6,365 bases of DNA from an uncultured Clostridia bacterium (GCA_946633275.1 CAMPAT010000048.1:1-6365); one strand, 5' to 3'; positions 1 through 5,871 are shown, counted from the stretch's first letter. Made by a program: numbers and translations. Notes: generated from the letters alone by a model not told the origin.

Positions 1-480
1 AAGACGGAAAATCCGAAGTATAAGATTAAGCCGAGATACGAGGGCGAAGAATATCTCCTCGTTGACGGTTATAACGTTATATTCGCCTGGGACAACCTGC
101 GCGACTTGTCCGAGAGCAGTATTGACGGCGCGCGCGAGGCGCTGATTAATATTCTCTGCAATTATCAGGGATATAAGAAATGTGAGGTAATCCTCGTCTT
201 TGACGCGTATAAGGTTAAGGGAAGCCGCGAGGTTGAAAAGGTAAATAATATCAGTATTGTTTATACCAAAGAAGCGGAAACTGCCGATATGTATATCGAG
301 AAAGTATCTCATAAACTCGCGAAAAAGCATAAAGTGCGCGTCGTGACTTCAGACGCGCTTGAACAGCTGATTATTCTCGGAAACGGCGCGCTCAGAGTGT
401 CCTCCCGAGCATTTTATAACGAAGTGCGCGAAGCTGAGCATGAAATCAGAAGCATTATTGACGAGCATAGTAAAAACTGA
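1..480 (+). CDS. C-terminal part of a protein ending in a YacP-like NYN (RNase-type) domain; 5' end outside window
   Basis: The frame is open from base 1, so this is the last 159 residues of a longer protein. The domain begins with LLVDGYNVI (visible residues 19-27) and continues with VFDAYKVKG (66-74), TADMYIEK around D96, and TSDALEQ (116-122) followed by GALRVSSRAF. This order is that of the YacP/DUF901 branch of NYN domains, a PIN-like fold; D22, D68, D96 and D118 are the expected metal-binding acids, so a role as an RNA nuclease is inferred. Stand-alone YacP proteins start only a few residues before VDGYN. Here at least 18 charged, linker-like residues precede the domain, so I infer a C-terminal fusion. 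In Clostridia, such domains are known at the end of EF-G/TetM-like ribosomal GTPases, the most likely parent, but no GTPase sequence is visible. A TTG at 106 lies inside the domain and is not the start. No terminator follows it. Confidence 0.85.
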   Translation, partial: KTENPKYKIKPRYEGEEYLLVDGYNVIFAWDNLRDLSESSIDGAREALINILCNYQGYKKCEVILVFDAYKVKGSREVEKVNNISIVYTKEAETADMYIEKVSHKLAKKHKVRVVTSDALEQLIILGNGALRVSSRAFYNEVREAEHEIRSIIDEHSKN

Positions 481-486
481 TATAAT
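458..486 (+). promoter_or_regulatory. Strong sigma-A promoter for the PARG-like gene, inside the end of the NYN gene
   Basis: The -35 box TTGACG (458-463) and -10 box TATAAT (481-486) are separated by exactly 17 bases. TGA at 478-480 gives an extended -10 TGn motif, and is also the stop codon of the upstream gene. Transcription would start near 493, leaving a leader of about 25 nt before the ATG at 518. The boxes are near consensus, so this is seen directly; activity is inferred. Confidence 0.8.
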
Positions 487-517
487 CTGCTTGAATATTA
501 AATAAGGGGGGAATAGT

Positions 518-1342
518 ATGAGCTCTGTTGAAGAAAGACTTATTGAGTCGTTTCACGATACAGTAAATGCGTTTACGAAGTATCAGGATTTAATTTCTGA
601 TACTCAGAAAATGGTTGACTCAACTCTCGTATATTTTGAGAATTATTCAGTTATTAGCAAACCTGTTAAACGCCACCGTACTATTATTACAGTAACCCCC
701 GATACAACTTTTGACTGCGCAAAAAAGTATGTTTCAGACGAAAAACGTGTTGCCGTTCTTAACTTTGCGAACGCTTATCACCCCGGCGGAGGAGTAGAGC
801 AGGGCGCAATGGCGCAGGAGGAATGCCTTTGCAGAAGCAGCAATCTCTATGCGTCGCTTACCTGCAAGTACGTCCTGACTAATTACTATGGTCGTAATAA
901 CCGTAACCGTTCTCCGTTTTCGCTTGATTCGCTTGTTTATTCAAAAGGCGTTACGGTGTTTAAGTCTGACGACGCTATACCCATGCCGATTGAAAGGCCG
1001 TTCAAGGTTGACGTTATAACGTCATCAGCGCCGTATTACAATAATTCGCTCGGACCGTATAATGTAAATCGTTATAAGTCCGCTTTTTACAGCAGAATTA
1101 AGAATATTCTTGAAGTCGCTGTGGCTAACGATGTCGATACTATTATTCTCGGGGCGTTCGGATGCGGTGCGTTTAATAATTTGCCCGAGGTTGTTGCGAG
1201 CGTGTTTAAAATGCTTCTTGTCAATGAAGGCTATTGCCACTATTTCAGGAATGTTGTTTTTGCGATTAAGCCTGACGGAAGGAAGAATTATGAGATATTT
1301 AAGGATATTCTTGATACCGGACATAAGGATATTGATGATTAA
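518..1342 (+). CDS. Microbial-type poly(ADP-ribose) glycohydrolase-like protein (TIGR02452 / DUF2263 family)
   Basis: A complete 274-residue macrodomain-fold protein predicted to hydrolyse ADP-ribose linkages in the cytoplasm. The central motif LNFANAYHPGGG (81-92), then seven residues and QEE (100-102), is the PARG signature GGG-x(6-8)-QEE; by family analogy E102 is the catalytic glutamate and E101 its neighbour in ligand binding. A second nucleotide-binding loop, GAFGCGAFNN (212-221), sits at the usual place near the C-terminus, and the ITSSAP segment (168-172 region) precedes it. The length is typical of bacterial members. The N-terminal 50 residues are helical and carry no other domain. 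The ATG at 518 is chosen because AGGGGGG (505-511) lies 6 nt upstream. It has its own promoter and terminator, so it is probably monocistronic. No ADP-ribosyltransferase or NAD-consuming partner is nearby, so the substrate (poly- or mono-ADP-ribose, or a free derivative) is unknown. Confidence 0.92.
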   Translation: MSSVEERLIESFHDTVNAFTKYQDLISDTQKMVDSTLVYFENYSVISKPVKRHRTIITVTPDTTFDCAKKYVSDEKRVAVLNFANAYHPGGGVEQGAMAQEECLCRSSNLYASLTCKYVLTNYYGRNNRNRSPFSLDSLVYSKGVTVFKSDDAIPMPIERPFKVDVITSSAPYYNNSLGPYNVNRYKSAFYSRIKNILEVAVANDVDTIILGAFGCGAFNNLPEVVASVFKMLLVNEGYCHYFRNVVFAIKPDGRKNYEIFKDILDTGHKDIDD

Positions 1343-1366
1343 GAGGCAGAAAACTGCCTCTTTTTT
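1342..1366 (+). terminator. Intrinsic terminator of the PARG-like gene
   Basis: A perfect 8-bp stem (AGAGGCAG at 1342-1349 with CTGCCTCT at 1354-1361) closes an AAAA loop and runs straight into six T residues at 1361-1366. The stem begins on the last base of the stop codon. Confidence 0.9.
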
Positions 1367-1403
1367 ATTTAAATAAGCAGATATATATAAATATTGAAAA
1401 TAG

Positions 1404-1440
1404 TTCTTTATTTTTATACCGCTTTGATATATTATATAAA
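1404..1440 (+). promoter_or_regulatory. Probable AT-rich promoter region of the sodium symporter gene
   Basis: The gene follows a terminator, so it needs its own promoter within 1367-1470. The run TATATTATATAAA (1428-1440) offers several overlapping -10 boxes, such as TATATT (1428-1433) or TATTAT (1430-1435). Matching -35 boxes at 17-18 bp are poor (TTCTTT at 1404-1409, TTTATT at 1407-1412). The better TTGAAA at 1394-1399 has no -10 at proper spacing. The exact boxes are therefore uncertain. Confidence 0.35.
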
Positions 1441-1452
1441 GGTATTTTATTC

Positions 1453-1459
1453 AGAAAGG
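1453..1459 (+). promoter_or_regulatory. Ribosome binding site deciding the symporter start
   Basis: AGAAAGG lies 11 nt before the ATG at 1471 but only 5 nt before an in-frame TTG at 1465. The ATG is preferred because it is the standard codon and gives the polar N-terminus MDSSENRS usual for bacterial symporters of this family; the spacing is slightly long. Confidence 0.6.
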
Positions 1460-1470
1460 CAGAATTGTAT

Positions 1471-2832
1471 ATGGACAGTTCAGAAAACAGAAGTACCTTT
1501 AAAGGTAAACTCGGATTTGTTCTTGCAGCGGCAGGCTCGGCAGTAGGTCTCGGAAACCTCTGGCGATTCCCGTATCTTGCTGCAAAATACGGCGGAGGCG
1601 TGTTCCTTCTCGTATATTTAATTCTCGCGATTACTTTCGGCTTCGTGCTGATGGTAACGGAAATTGCAATCGGCAGAAAAACTCAGCTCAGCCCGCTTAA
1701 GGCGTTCGGCGTTCTTAATCGCAAGTGGGGCTGGCTCGGTAAGCTTGCAACTATCGTACCCGTCCTTATTTTCCCGTATTATTGCTTAATCGGCGGCTGG
1801 GTAACTAAATACGCTGCGATTATGATTTCAGGCAAGGTTGCCGACGCGGCAAACGACAGCTTCTTCGGAAATTATATCAGCGCGACTGCAAGTCCGCTCG
1901 TTTGGTTCTTGATTTTCATTGTTGCGACGACTCTCGTAATCGTTTCAGGCGTTAATAAGGGTATAGAAAAGCTCAGCAGAATACTTATGCCTGCGCTTCT
2001 CGTGCTGACTGTAGGTCTTTCGGTTTACGTTATTACGCGTCCCGGCGCGCTTGAAGGCGTGAAGTATTATATTCTCCCTGACTTTAAGAACCTGAGCGTT
2101 AAGACATTCCTCGCGGCGCTCGGACAGCTCTTCTATTCGATGTCGCTTGCTATGGGTATTATGATTACCTATGGCTCATATTTCTCAAAAGAAGAGCATA
2201 TTGAAAACGCGGCGCGTCAGATAGAAATATTTGATACGCTTATCGCTTTCCTGGCAGGTCTTATGATTGTTCCTGCTGTGTTCGTGTTCTCGGGCGGCGA
2301 TAAGGAAGCTCTCGGCACGGGTCCGTCGCTTATGTTTGTAACGCTTCCTAAGGTGTTTAATTCTATGCCTGCAGGCGGCGTAATCGGCGCGCTTTTCTTT
2401 GTTCTTGTGCTGTTTGCCGCTATTACAAGCTCAGTTTCTATTATGGAAGCTATCGTTTCCGGACTTATTGATGAATTTAAGATGAGACGCGGCACAGCAA
2501 CTGCCTTAGTAGCAATATTCGGTATTGCTGTAGGTATAGCTTGCTCTCTCGGCTTCGGTGTTTGGAGCGGATTTACAATCTTCGGTTTCTCAATCCTTGA
2601 TTTCCTTGACTTTGTTTCAAACAGCGTTCTTCTTCCTCTTGTCGGTATGCTTACCTGCATTGTTGTCGGCTTCGTAATCAAGCCTGACGCAATCATAAGC
2701 GAGGTTGAGCTTAACGGCGAGTTCAAGATGAAGAATTTTTATGTTGCGATGGTAAAGTGGGTTGCCCCTATATTTATTTTTGCAATTCTCGTGTCGAGCG
2801 TTCTTCAGGGCTTCGGAATAATAAATATTTAA
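1471..2832 (+). CDS. Sodium-dependent transporter of the neurotransmitter:sodium symporter (NSS/SNF, LeuT-fold) family
   Basis: A 453-residue integral membrane protein predicted to import an amino acid or related amine with Na+ across the cytoplasmic membrane. TM1 carries the family hallmark GSAVGLGNLWRFP (22-34), whose unwound part holds substrate and sodium: by alignment to LeuT, A24 and N29 match Na1 ligands and G22 and V25 match Na2 ligands. KYGGG (39-43) follows. TM6 has GQLFYSMSLAMG (218-229) and ITYGSY with T233; FDT (254-256) opens TM7; GPSLMFVTLP (284-293) forms the conserved extracellular/TM7-8 segment; AAITSSVSIMEA (316-327) supplies the TM8 Na2 serine/threonine pair. I count about 11 hydrophobic segments, the usual bacterial form lacking TM12, and the length fits that class. 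The substrate cannot be read from the sequence. The gene stands alone between two hairpin terminators, with no linked aminotransferase, tryptophanase or other metabolic gene. Confidence 0.95.
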   Translation: MDSSENRSTFKGKLGFVLAAAGSAVGLGNLWRFPYLAAKYGGGVFLLVYLILAITFGFVLMVTEIAIGRKTQLSPLKAFGVLNRKWGWLGKLATIVPVLIFPYYCLIGGWVTKYAAIMISGKVADAANDSFFGNYISATASPLVWFLIFIVATTLVIVSGVNKGIEKLSRILMPALLVLTVGLSVYVITRPGALEGVKYYILPDFKNLSVKTFLAALGQLFYSMSLAMGIMITYGSYFSKEEHIENAARQIEIFDTLIAFLAGLMIVPAVFVFSGGDKEALGTGPSLMFVTLPKVFNSMPAGGVIGALFFVLVLFAAITSSVSIMEAIVSGLIDEFKMRRGTATALVAIFGIAVGIACSLGFGVWSGFTIFGFSILDFLDFVSNSVLLPLVGMLTCIVVGFVIKPDAIISEVELNGEFKMKNFYVAMVKWVAPIFIFAILVSSVLQGFGIINI

Positions 2833-2862
2833 GTTTTACCCCTCATATGGCGTCCACAATAA

Positions 2863-2894
2863 AGAAGGTTGACTGGTTTTTCAGTCAACCTTCT
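2863..2894. terminator. Hairpin terminator shared by the symporter and the leftward DUF4375 gene
   Basis: A perfect 13-bp stem (2863-2875 with 2882-2894) encloses the loop GTTTTT. It lies 30 bases after the symporter stop and 2 bases beyond the stop of the leftward gene, so it sits between converging genes. The flanks are AT-rich (ATTTAT on the right, TTTATTG on the opposite strand) but neither is a clean T-run, so it may act as a weak two-way terminator. Confidence 0.75.
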
Positions 2895-2896
2895 AT

Positions 2897-3631
2897 TTAT
2901 AAATCTGCTAATTCTTTTTCAACTTTTTTGTAGAAATAATCGTCCTCTTTTTCAAAATCAAGTTCATTATCCATAATAATGTCTTCTGTTATTTCAGAGT
3001 TGACAGGTACTTTTCTGTCAGGGAATTTTTTAGCAACTCTATTAAGCACTTTTACAGTGTGCTTCTTTTTTAACTTCTCAGCCGCTCTAAGTGTTTCGTA
3101 AAAATACTTGCTGTGATAAGACAAATACGCATCAAATCCACCGGAACAAACTTCCTCAAGCAATTCTTCCAAAAGTTTTTTGGATGTCGGTATTTCTTCG
3201 ACAGCCTCATTATCAATTGAAATGGGCGGATTTACACACCCCTGCACTAAATGTTTATACTTTTCCCAAACGGGTTTAAGGTTTCGGAATTCCAAAGCTT
3301 CCTCATAATTGTCAACAGTTTCATTGCATAGGTGTTTCAAATAATCCTTTCCCTTTTCCATGTCGCCTTTTTCAATATAATACTCAGCAAGACGAAGATA
3401 TATTGTAACATCGTCATAAGCATCAAGGTATTCAGATTCGTAAACTGAAAGAATATAGAGTATTCCTGTATCATAATCACGCGCTTTAATTTTTTCTTCT
3501 GCAACATTGATAATTAAATCGCCAATCATTTGCACATCTCTATGCTTTTTAATAAATTTATCTAAATCTTTTTGTGTATGACACTTTTCTAATTCTGCTA
3601 AAAGGTCATCTAACATAACAAAGTCATTCAT
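2897..3631 (-). CDS. Hypothetical helical protein with C-terminal DUF4375 (DMP19-like) domain
   Basis: A 244-residue soluble cytoplasmic protein with no signal peptide or membrane segment. Residues 1-135 are helical, with a TPR-like pair around YLRLAEYYIEKGDMEKGKDY (78-97). A linker with NPPISIDNEA (134-143) leads to a C-terminal domain: KKLLEELLEEVCSGGFDAYL (151-170), then an ALK-like helix, FPDRKVP (203-209), and an acidic tail ending in EDDYFYKKVEKELADL. The GGFxxYL motif, the 'FP...VP' turn and a final D-x-FY helix are the pattern of DUF4375, the family of Neisseria DMP19, a DNA-mimic protein. Whether this protein mimics DNA is unknown; it is acidic but the TPR-like half suggests protein binding. 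The start is fixed by AAGGAG at 3637-3642, 5 nt from the ATG. The gene is markedly AT-rich: hand counts of three 60-base stretches gave 22-37% G+C, against 50-52% in stretches of its neighbours. This suggests separate ancestry. Confidence 0.75.
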   Translation of the reverse strand: MNDFVMLDDLLAELEKCHTQKDLDKFIKKHRDVQMIGDLIINVAEEKIKARDYDTGILYILSVYESEYLDAYDDVTIYLRLAEYYIEKGDMEKGKDYLKHLCNETVDNYEEALEFRNLKPVWEKYKHLVQGCVNPPISIDNEAVEEIPTSKKLLEELLEEVCSGGFDAYLSYHSKYFYETLRAAEKLKKKHTVKVLNRVAKKFPDRKVPVNSEITEDIIMDNELDFEKEDDYFYKKVEKELADL

Positions 3632-3674
3632 ATATACTCCTTAAAGTTTTCCTATGAGTTTTATTTAGAATTTT

Positions 3675-3703
3675 ATTATATCAAAGAATAATAGATGATG
3701 CAA
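3675..3703 (-). promoter_or_regulatory. Sigma-A promoter of the DUF4375 gene
   Basis: Read on the minus strand, the -35 box TTGCAT (3698-3703) and consensus -10 box TATAAT (3675-3680) are 17 bp apart, with a TGA just before the -10 (extended -10). Transcription would start near 3668, giving a leader of about 37 nt before the ATG at 3631. Confidence 0.8.
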
Positions 3704-3704
3704 C

Positions 3705-3719
3705 AGTATGTCACATACT
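3705..3719. promoter_or_regulatory. Perfect 15-bp palindrome next to the -35 box; candidate operator
   Basis: AGTATGT and ACATACT form a perfect inverted repeat around a single C at 3712. It begins one base upstream of the -35 box of the leftward promoter, where a dimeric regulator could block or recruit RNA polymerase. The stem is too short and lacks a T-run, so it is not a terminator. The regulator is unknown. Confidence 0.5.
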
Positions 3720-3870
3720 ACAGCAAGCATAGGATTTGTAATGATAAATTCCAAAAAAAGAAAACCGATTGAAAGAGAGTTCAACCTGTCATTAATCCGC
3801 AAGGATTAATTTAATTGGGAGACCTTCTTTATGGAAGGTCTCCCATATTAGGGGTATTTTTCTTTACTTT
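3720..3870 (+). other. Non-coding stretch with two hairpins and no upstream rightward gene
   Basis: This is most of the longest gene-free gap in the window (3632-3914). I see no translatable frame with a ribosome binding site. It contains a purine-rich segment (about 3750-3780), an 8-bp hairpin with a GCAA tetraloop (ATTAATCC 3791-3798, GGATTAAT 3803-3810), and then a terminator-like hairpin. A short RNA, a decayed gene end or an insertion scar are all possible. Confidence 0.4.
3816..3862 (+). terminator. Orphan rightward terminator-like hairpin
   Basis: A perfect 12-bp stem (3816-3827 with 3834-3845) with a TTTATG loop is followed at a distance of about 11 bases by TATTTTTCTTT. No rightward gene lies between the symporter terminator and this hairpin. 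It could end an unannotated small RNA, insulate the hydrolase operon, or be a remnant. The distance to the T-run makes it an imperfect terminator. Confidence 0.5.
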
Positions 3871-3891
3871 AGTCTTAATAAGTGGTAAAAT
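3863..3891 (+). promoter_or_regulatory. Promoter of the hydrolase-secreted protein operon
   Basis: The -35 box TTTACT (3863-3868) and -10 box TAAAAT (3886-3891) are 17 bp apart. TGG at 3883-3885 supplies an extended -10 motif. The predicted start near 3898 leaves a very short leader that still includes the ribosome binding site at 3901-3907. Confidence 0.65.
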
Positions 3892-3914
3892 AAAATTACA
3901 GAAGAGGTTTTGAT

Positions 3915-4703
3915 ATGGAGATTAACAGCGTAAAAACTTCAGAAGCTACGGTAAACTATATGAAATTCGGCAGCGGCAGCAAGCCGTTTGTGATTATTCC
4001 GGGACTCAGCATTAAGAGCGTTCTCCTGTCTGCAAACGCCGTTGAAAGCGCATACAGCGCGTTTAAAAACGATTATACCGTTTATCTTTTCGACAGGAGA
4101 GAAGAGATTGAAGAAGGCGTGAGCGTATATGATTTTGCCCGTGATACTGCGGAAGCTATGATGGCTCTCGGACTTAAAAATGCTGATGTTTTCGGTACAT
4201 CGCAGGGCGGAATGATTGCTATGCTTCTTGCGATTAATTATCCTTTCCTCGTGTCGCGCCTGGCGCTCGGCTCAACGGCAGCCCGTATTCATTCGGAAAC
4301 GTCGAGCGTAATTGATAATTGGAGAAAGCTTGCGATGGAGCGCAGGACGCTCGATTTGTGCAGCGACTTTGTTGGCAAGGTTTATTCAAAACCGTTTGCC
4401 GATAAATACGGCTCTATGCTCTCTCAGCTTATGAGCGACTGCACGGAGGAGGAACTCAGTAAATTTGCGCTTTGTACAAAAGCGAGCAGCGGTTTTGATA
4501 TTGTGCATATGCTCGGCGATATCAGATGTCCCGTTCTTGTTCTCGGCGCTGAGAACGACGCTGTCCTTACGGGCGCAGCTTCGCGCGAAATTGCCAATGT
4601 CCTCGGCTGTGAAATATATATGTACGGCGAACCTTACGGACATGCGGTCTATGACGAGGCGCCTGACTATAAAGACAGATTAATTGAATTTTTCAGAAGG
4701 TGA
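3915..4703 (+). CDS. Alpha/beta-fold hydrolase
   Basis: A 262-residue cytoplasmic enzyme of the alpha/beta-hydrolase superfamily, of usual length. IIPGLS (27-32) provides the oxyanion-hole strand-loop. GTSQGG (94-99) is the nucleophile elbow with S96. VLVLGAENDAVL (207-218) carries the acid D215, and YGHAVYDEAPDY (241-252) the histidine H243, so the catalytic triad is complete. A cap-like helical insert spans about residues 125-195 between strands. The substrate is not evident; an esterase or lactonase-type hydrolase is as far as the sequence goes. The start is supported by GAAGAGG (3901-3907), 7 nt before the ATG. It is first in a two-gene operon with the secreted protein, whose ATG comes 4 nt after this stop, so the two are probably translationally coupled although one is cytoplasmic and the other exported. 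Confidence 0.9.
   Translation: MEINSVKTSEATVNYMKFGSGSKPFVIIPGLSIKSVLLSANAVESAYSAFKNDYTVYLFDRREEIEEGVSVYDFARDTAEAMMALGLKNADVFGTSQGGMIAMLLAINYPFLVSRLALGSTAARIHSETSSVIDNWRKLAMERRTLDLCSDFVGKVYSKPFADKYGSMLSQLMSDCTEEELSKFALCTKASSGFDIVHMLGDIRCPVLVLGAENDAVLTGAASREIANVLGCEIYMYGEPYGHAVYDEAPDYKDRLIEFFRR
4695..4700 (+). promoter_or_regulatory. Ribosome binding site deciding the secreted-protein start
   Basis: AGAAGG sits in the last codons of the hydrolase gene, 7 nt before the ATG at 4708. This places the signal peptide MKKIISLLL at the true N-terminus. The in-frame TTG at 4684 would add eight polar and acidic residues ahead of the signal peptide and lies upstream of this site. Confidence 0.8.
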
Positions 4704-4707
4704 TGAG

Positions 4708-5838
4708 ATGAAAAAAATTATTTCGTTATTACTCTCGGCAGTAATGCTGGTGTCTTCGCTTTTTGCCTTTTCTTTCAGCGCGCAGGCGGCAACTATTAAA
4801 AATGTCCCTGTTCATAAGGTCGGCGATAAGTTTACAATAACTCTTAAAATTAAAAAGACACCGAGTACTACGGCTTCGGGCTGGAAGAAAGAATATTATA
4901 ATTCGTCCTCCTGGAAGCAAGCTTATTACGCTAAGTTTAAGCCTACTGCTGACGGCTTGTATGAATTTGCGGTTAAGGGTGAGGATTTTTACGGCCAGGG
5001 AGGCTACCAGGCGCTTATTGTTGACGAAAAGGATGAGGTCGTCTCGTATGCGTATGCTATCGGCGAGGACAGCTTTAATATTGATTTGGTCGGAAATCTT
5101 AAGAAAGGCAAAACATATTATTATCTCGTAAGATATTTTGCGGACTTTAAGCGTACTGTGAAGCTTAATATAACGCTAAAAAAGCATAAACACAGTATGA
5201 TTGACGTTACAAAACAGTATCCTGACGCAGATTATCTCATTGATTACGGAATTGACAGCGAAGAGCCTGTGTGGATTTGCAAAATTCAGGGTTGCGGCTT
5301 TGATACGAGAAGAATTTATTACAGCCGATATTACATCGACCTTGCAAGGAAGTCATACACCTATGACGGCAAAGAGAAGAAGCCTAAGGTTCAGTTCTTC
5401 GATATGCGTCAAAAAGCCTTTTCTCCCGAGGAGTGGGGTATAGATGATATTAACCTTAAGGTGAAGTACGAGAATAATATTAACGTCGGCAAAGCTAAGG
5501 CAGAAATACGTACGCAGGGCTTGTGGCAGACTCTGACCTTCAAGATTAATCCTCAGGGAACAGAGCTGAAAAAGCTCAGCGCCATAAGGGGCGGCTTTAA
5601 GGCAAAATGGAAAAAGCAGCCTGTTAAAACATCGGGCTATCAGCTCCAGTACAGCCGCTATAAATCGTTTAAGAAGGCAAAGAAAATTACTGTCAAGGGC
5701 AACAAAAAACTTTCAAAGCAGGTTAAGAAGCTGTCACGTCATAAGAAATATTATGTGCGCGTTCGCACATACAAAACAGTTGACGGCAAGAAGTATTATT
5801 CAAAATGGAGTAAAGCAAAAACAGTAAAGACAAAGTAA
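4708..5838 (+). CDS. Secreted cell-surface-type protein with a signal peptide and C-terminal fibronectin type III domain
   Basis: A 376-residue exported protein. Residues 1-27 are a classical signal peptide (MKKIISLLL..., hydrophobic core, cleavage after SAQA). Residues 30-160 form a beta-rich domain (TADGLYEFAV at 80-89, YYYLVRYFADF at 137-147) resembling bacterial PPC-like pre-peptidase C-terminal folds. Residues 160-200 hold HKHS and CKIQGC (C191, C196), the spacing of a short zinc-ribbon or disulfide element. Residues 209-283 match the 'SYTYDGKEKKPKV ... YENNINVGKAKA ... FKINP' Ig-like module common in ruminococcal surface proteins. Residues 284-376 are a lysine-rich fibronectin type III domain (SGYQLQYSRYKSF, KKYYVRVRTY). 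There is no LPXTG, dockerin or transmembrane anchor, so it is either released or held by its very basic C-terminus; no catalytic domain is seen. Its substrate or partner is unknown. It is cotranscribed with the preceding hydrolase. Confidence 0.85.
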   Translation: MKKIISLLLSAVMLVSSLFAFSFSAQAATIKNVPVHKVGDKFTITLKIKKTPSTTASGWKKEYYNSSSWKQAYYAKFKPTADGLYEFAVKGEDFYGQGGYQALIVDEKDEVVSYAYAIGEDSFNIDLVGNLKKGKTYYYLVRYFADFKRTVKLNITLKKHKHSMIDVTKQYPDADYLIDYGIDSEEPVWICKIQGCGFDTRRIYYSRYYIDLARKSYTYDGKEKKPKVQFFDMRQKAFSPEEWGIDDINLKVKYENNINVGKAKAEIRTQGLWQTLTFKINPQGTELKKLSAIRGGFKAKWKKQPVKTSGYQLQYSRYKSFKKAKKITVKGNKKLSKQVKKLSRHKKYYVRVRTYKTVDGKKYYSKWSKAKTVKTK

Positions 5839-5840
5839 GA

Positions 5841-5868
5841 GCAGGCACCGTTTTGGTGCCTGCATTTT
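5841..5868. terminator. Hairpin terminator between convergent genes
   Basis: A perfect 9-bp G+C-rich stem (GCAGGCACC 5841-5849, GGTGCCTGC 5855-5863) closes a GTTTT loop, 3 bases after the secreted-protein stop. ATTTTCGTTT follows on the plus strand. It also lies 9 bases past the stop of the leftward coat operon, where the trailing T content is weaker (TCTTACTTTG), so it mainly serves the rightward operon and possibly both. Confidence 0.85.
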
Positions 5869-5871
5869 CGT

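Noticed and set aside
1025..1324. Open frame on the minus strand within the PARG-like gene
   Set aside because: It lies antisense to a well-supported gene, has no recognisable domain and arises from codon bias of the opposite strand.
1110..1376. Open frame on the plus strand overlapping the end of the PARG-like gene
   Set aside because: Out-of-frame shadow that runs through the terminator hairpin; no ribosome binding site or domain.
1394..1399. TTGAAA as the -35 box of the symporter promoter
   Set aside because: The nearest -10-like boxes fall at 14 bp or well over 25 bp, outside workable spacing.
2217..2726. 169-codon open frame on the minus strand within the symporter gene
   Set aside because: Antisense to conserved membrane segments; low-complexity composition (Ile, Thr, Pro) typical of a reverse-strand shadow of a hydrophobic protein.
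3091..3279. 62-codon plus-strand open frame opposite the DUF4375 gene
   Set aside because: No ribosome binding site and no domain; the minus-strand gene has promoter, ribosome binding site and family match.
4386..4683. Overlapping open frames on both strands within the hydrolase gene
   Set aside because: They cover the catalytic Asp/His region of the hydrolase in other frames and have no initiation signals.
5201..5443. 80-codon plus-strand frame within the secreted-protein gene
   Set aside because: Out-of-frame shadow across the Ig-like module with no start signal.
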